A stretch of 64,000 nt of DNA from Oxyruncus cristatus (Eukaryota > Chordata > Aves > Passeriformes > Cotingidae), in assembly GCA_013399855.1 (NCBI GenBank), contig VXAY01006938.1, positions 1,661,753-1,725,752 of the forward strand, read 5' to 3'. Shown piece after piece: positions 63,979 through 64,000 of this stretch. Both the position numbers and the translations under genes were made by a program. Numbering within the stretch: position 1 is the first letter of the stretch; every line of letters starts with the position of its first letter. A model generated the notes under the pieces. It saw nothing but the letters and a program-made list of their open reading frames with translations, did no database searches and was not told the DNA's origin.

Positions 63979-64000
63979 CCCCTTCCCTTCCCTTCCCTTC
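63979..64000. repeat. (CCCTT)n microsatellite, cut by the window edge
   Basis: CCCCTTCCCTTCCCTTCCCTTC runs up to the last base; the array probably continues beyond the window. It is purine-rich on the minus strand. Confidence 0.88.

Noticed and set aside
63979..64000. Telomere-like repeat at the window edge
   Set aside because: The unit is CCCTT, not the vertebrate telomeric CCCTAA, so it is an ordinary microsatellite.
1..64000. CRISPR array, operon or prophage
   Set aside because: The tandem repeats present are either directly abutting or simple sequence with no unique spacers. The DNA carries vertebrate retroelements and has no prokaryotic gene organisation.

Overview
This window reads as gene-poor, AT-rich DNA from a bird nuclear genome. 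The assignment rests on two repeat signatures. First, there are six CR1 LINE copies whose 3' ends carry the (ATTCTATG)n octamer typical of bird CR1. Second, there are two copies of a long terminal repeat that I recognise as an avian ERVL-class LTR. CR1 also occurs in turtles and crocodilians, so the combination points to a bird without fixing the order or species. Nothing suggests bacterial, viral or organellar DNA: there are no operons, no Shine-Dalgarno-led ORFs, and no rRNA or tRNA genes. The open frames are almost all under about 150 codons and AT-rich or low in complexity.

I find no protein-coding gene or exon that I can defend. The window is probably intergenic or inside a very large intron.

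Layout. 1-6.5 kb: unique sequence with one CR1 3' end (2.3 kb). 6.5-11.1 kb: an AT-rich minisatellite, a purine tract, a G-quadruplex-capable run (9.56 kb) and an internally deleted CR1 (10.8 kb). 11.1-21.9 kb: essentially unique sequence. 21.9-23.9 kb: two diverged copies of an unnamed repeat in inverted orientation, with a possible LTR-like stretch beside the second. 24-31 kb: unique sequence apart from a short, strikingly CpG-dense patch (27.8-28.03 kb). 31.2-35.4 kb: the mobile-element cluster, with a minus-strand CR1 abutting a minus-strand ERVL LTR, a tRNA-SINE-like fragment, and a plus-strand ERVL LTR. 35.4-48 kb: unique sequence with simple repeats and three short CR1 3' ends. 48-62.8 kb: unique sequence with a decayed LINE reverse-transcriptase fragment (52.9 kb), a C-rich G4-capable run (51.26 kb), a TAAT-rich segment (56.9 kb) and a 40-bp tandem duplication with a hairpin (59.1 kb). 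62.8-64 kb: a relic of a C2HC zinc-finger reading frame of the kind found in some LINE ORFs, and a pentanucleotide microsatellite at the window edge.

No genes act together here, and I found no undescribed functional system. The best leads are the CpG-dense patch, the inverted repeat family, the zinc-finger relic and two possible conserved noncoding segments. All repeat boundaries were read by eye and are approximate to about 10-30 bases.
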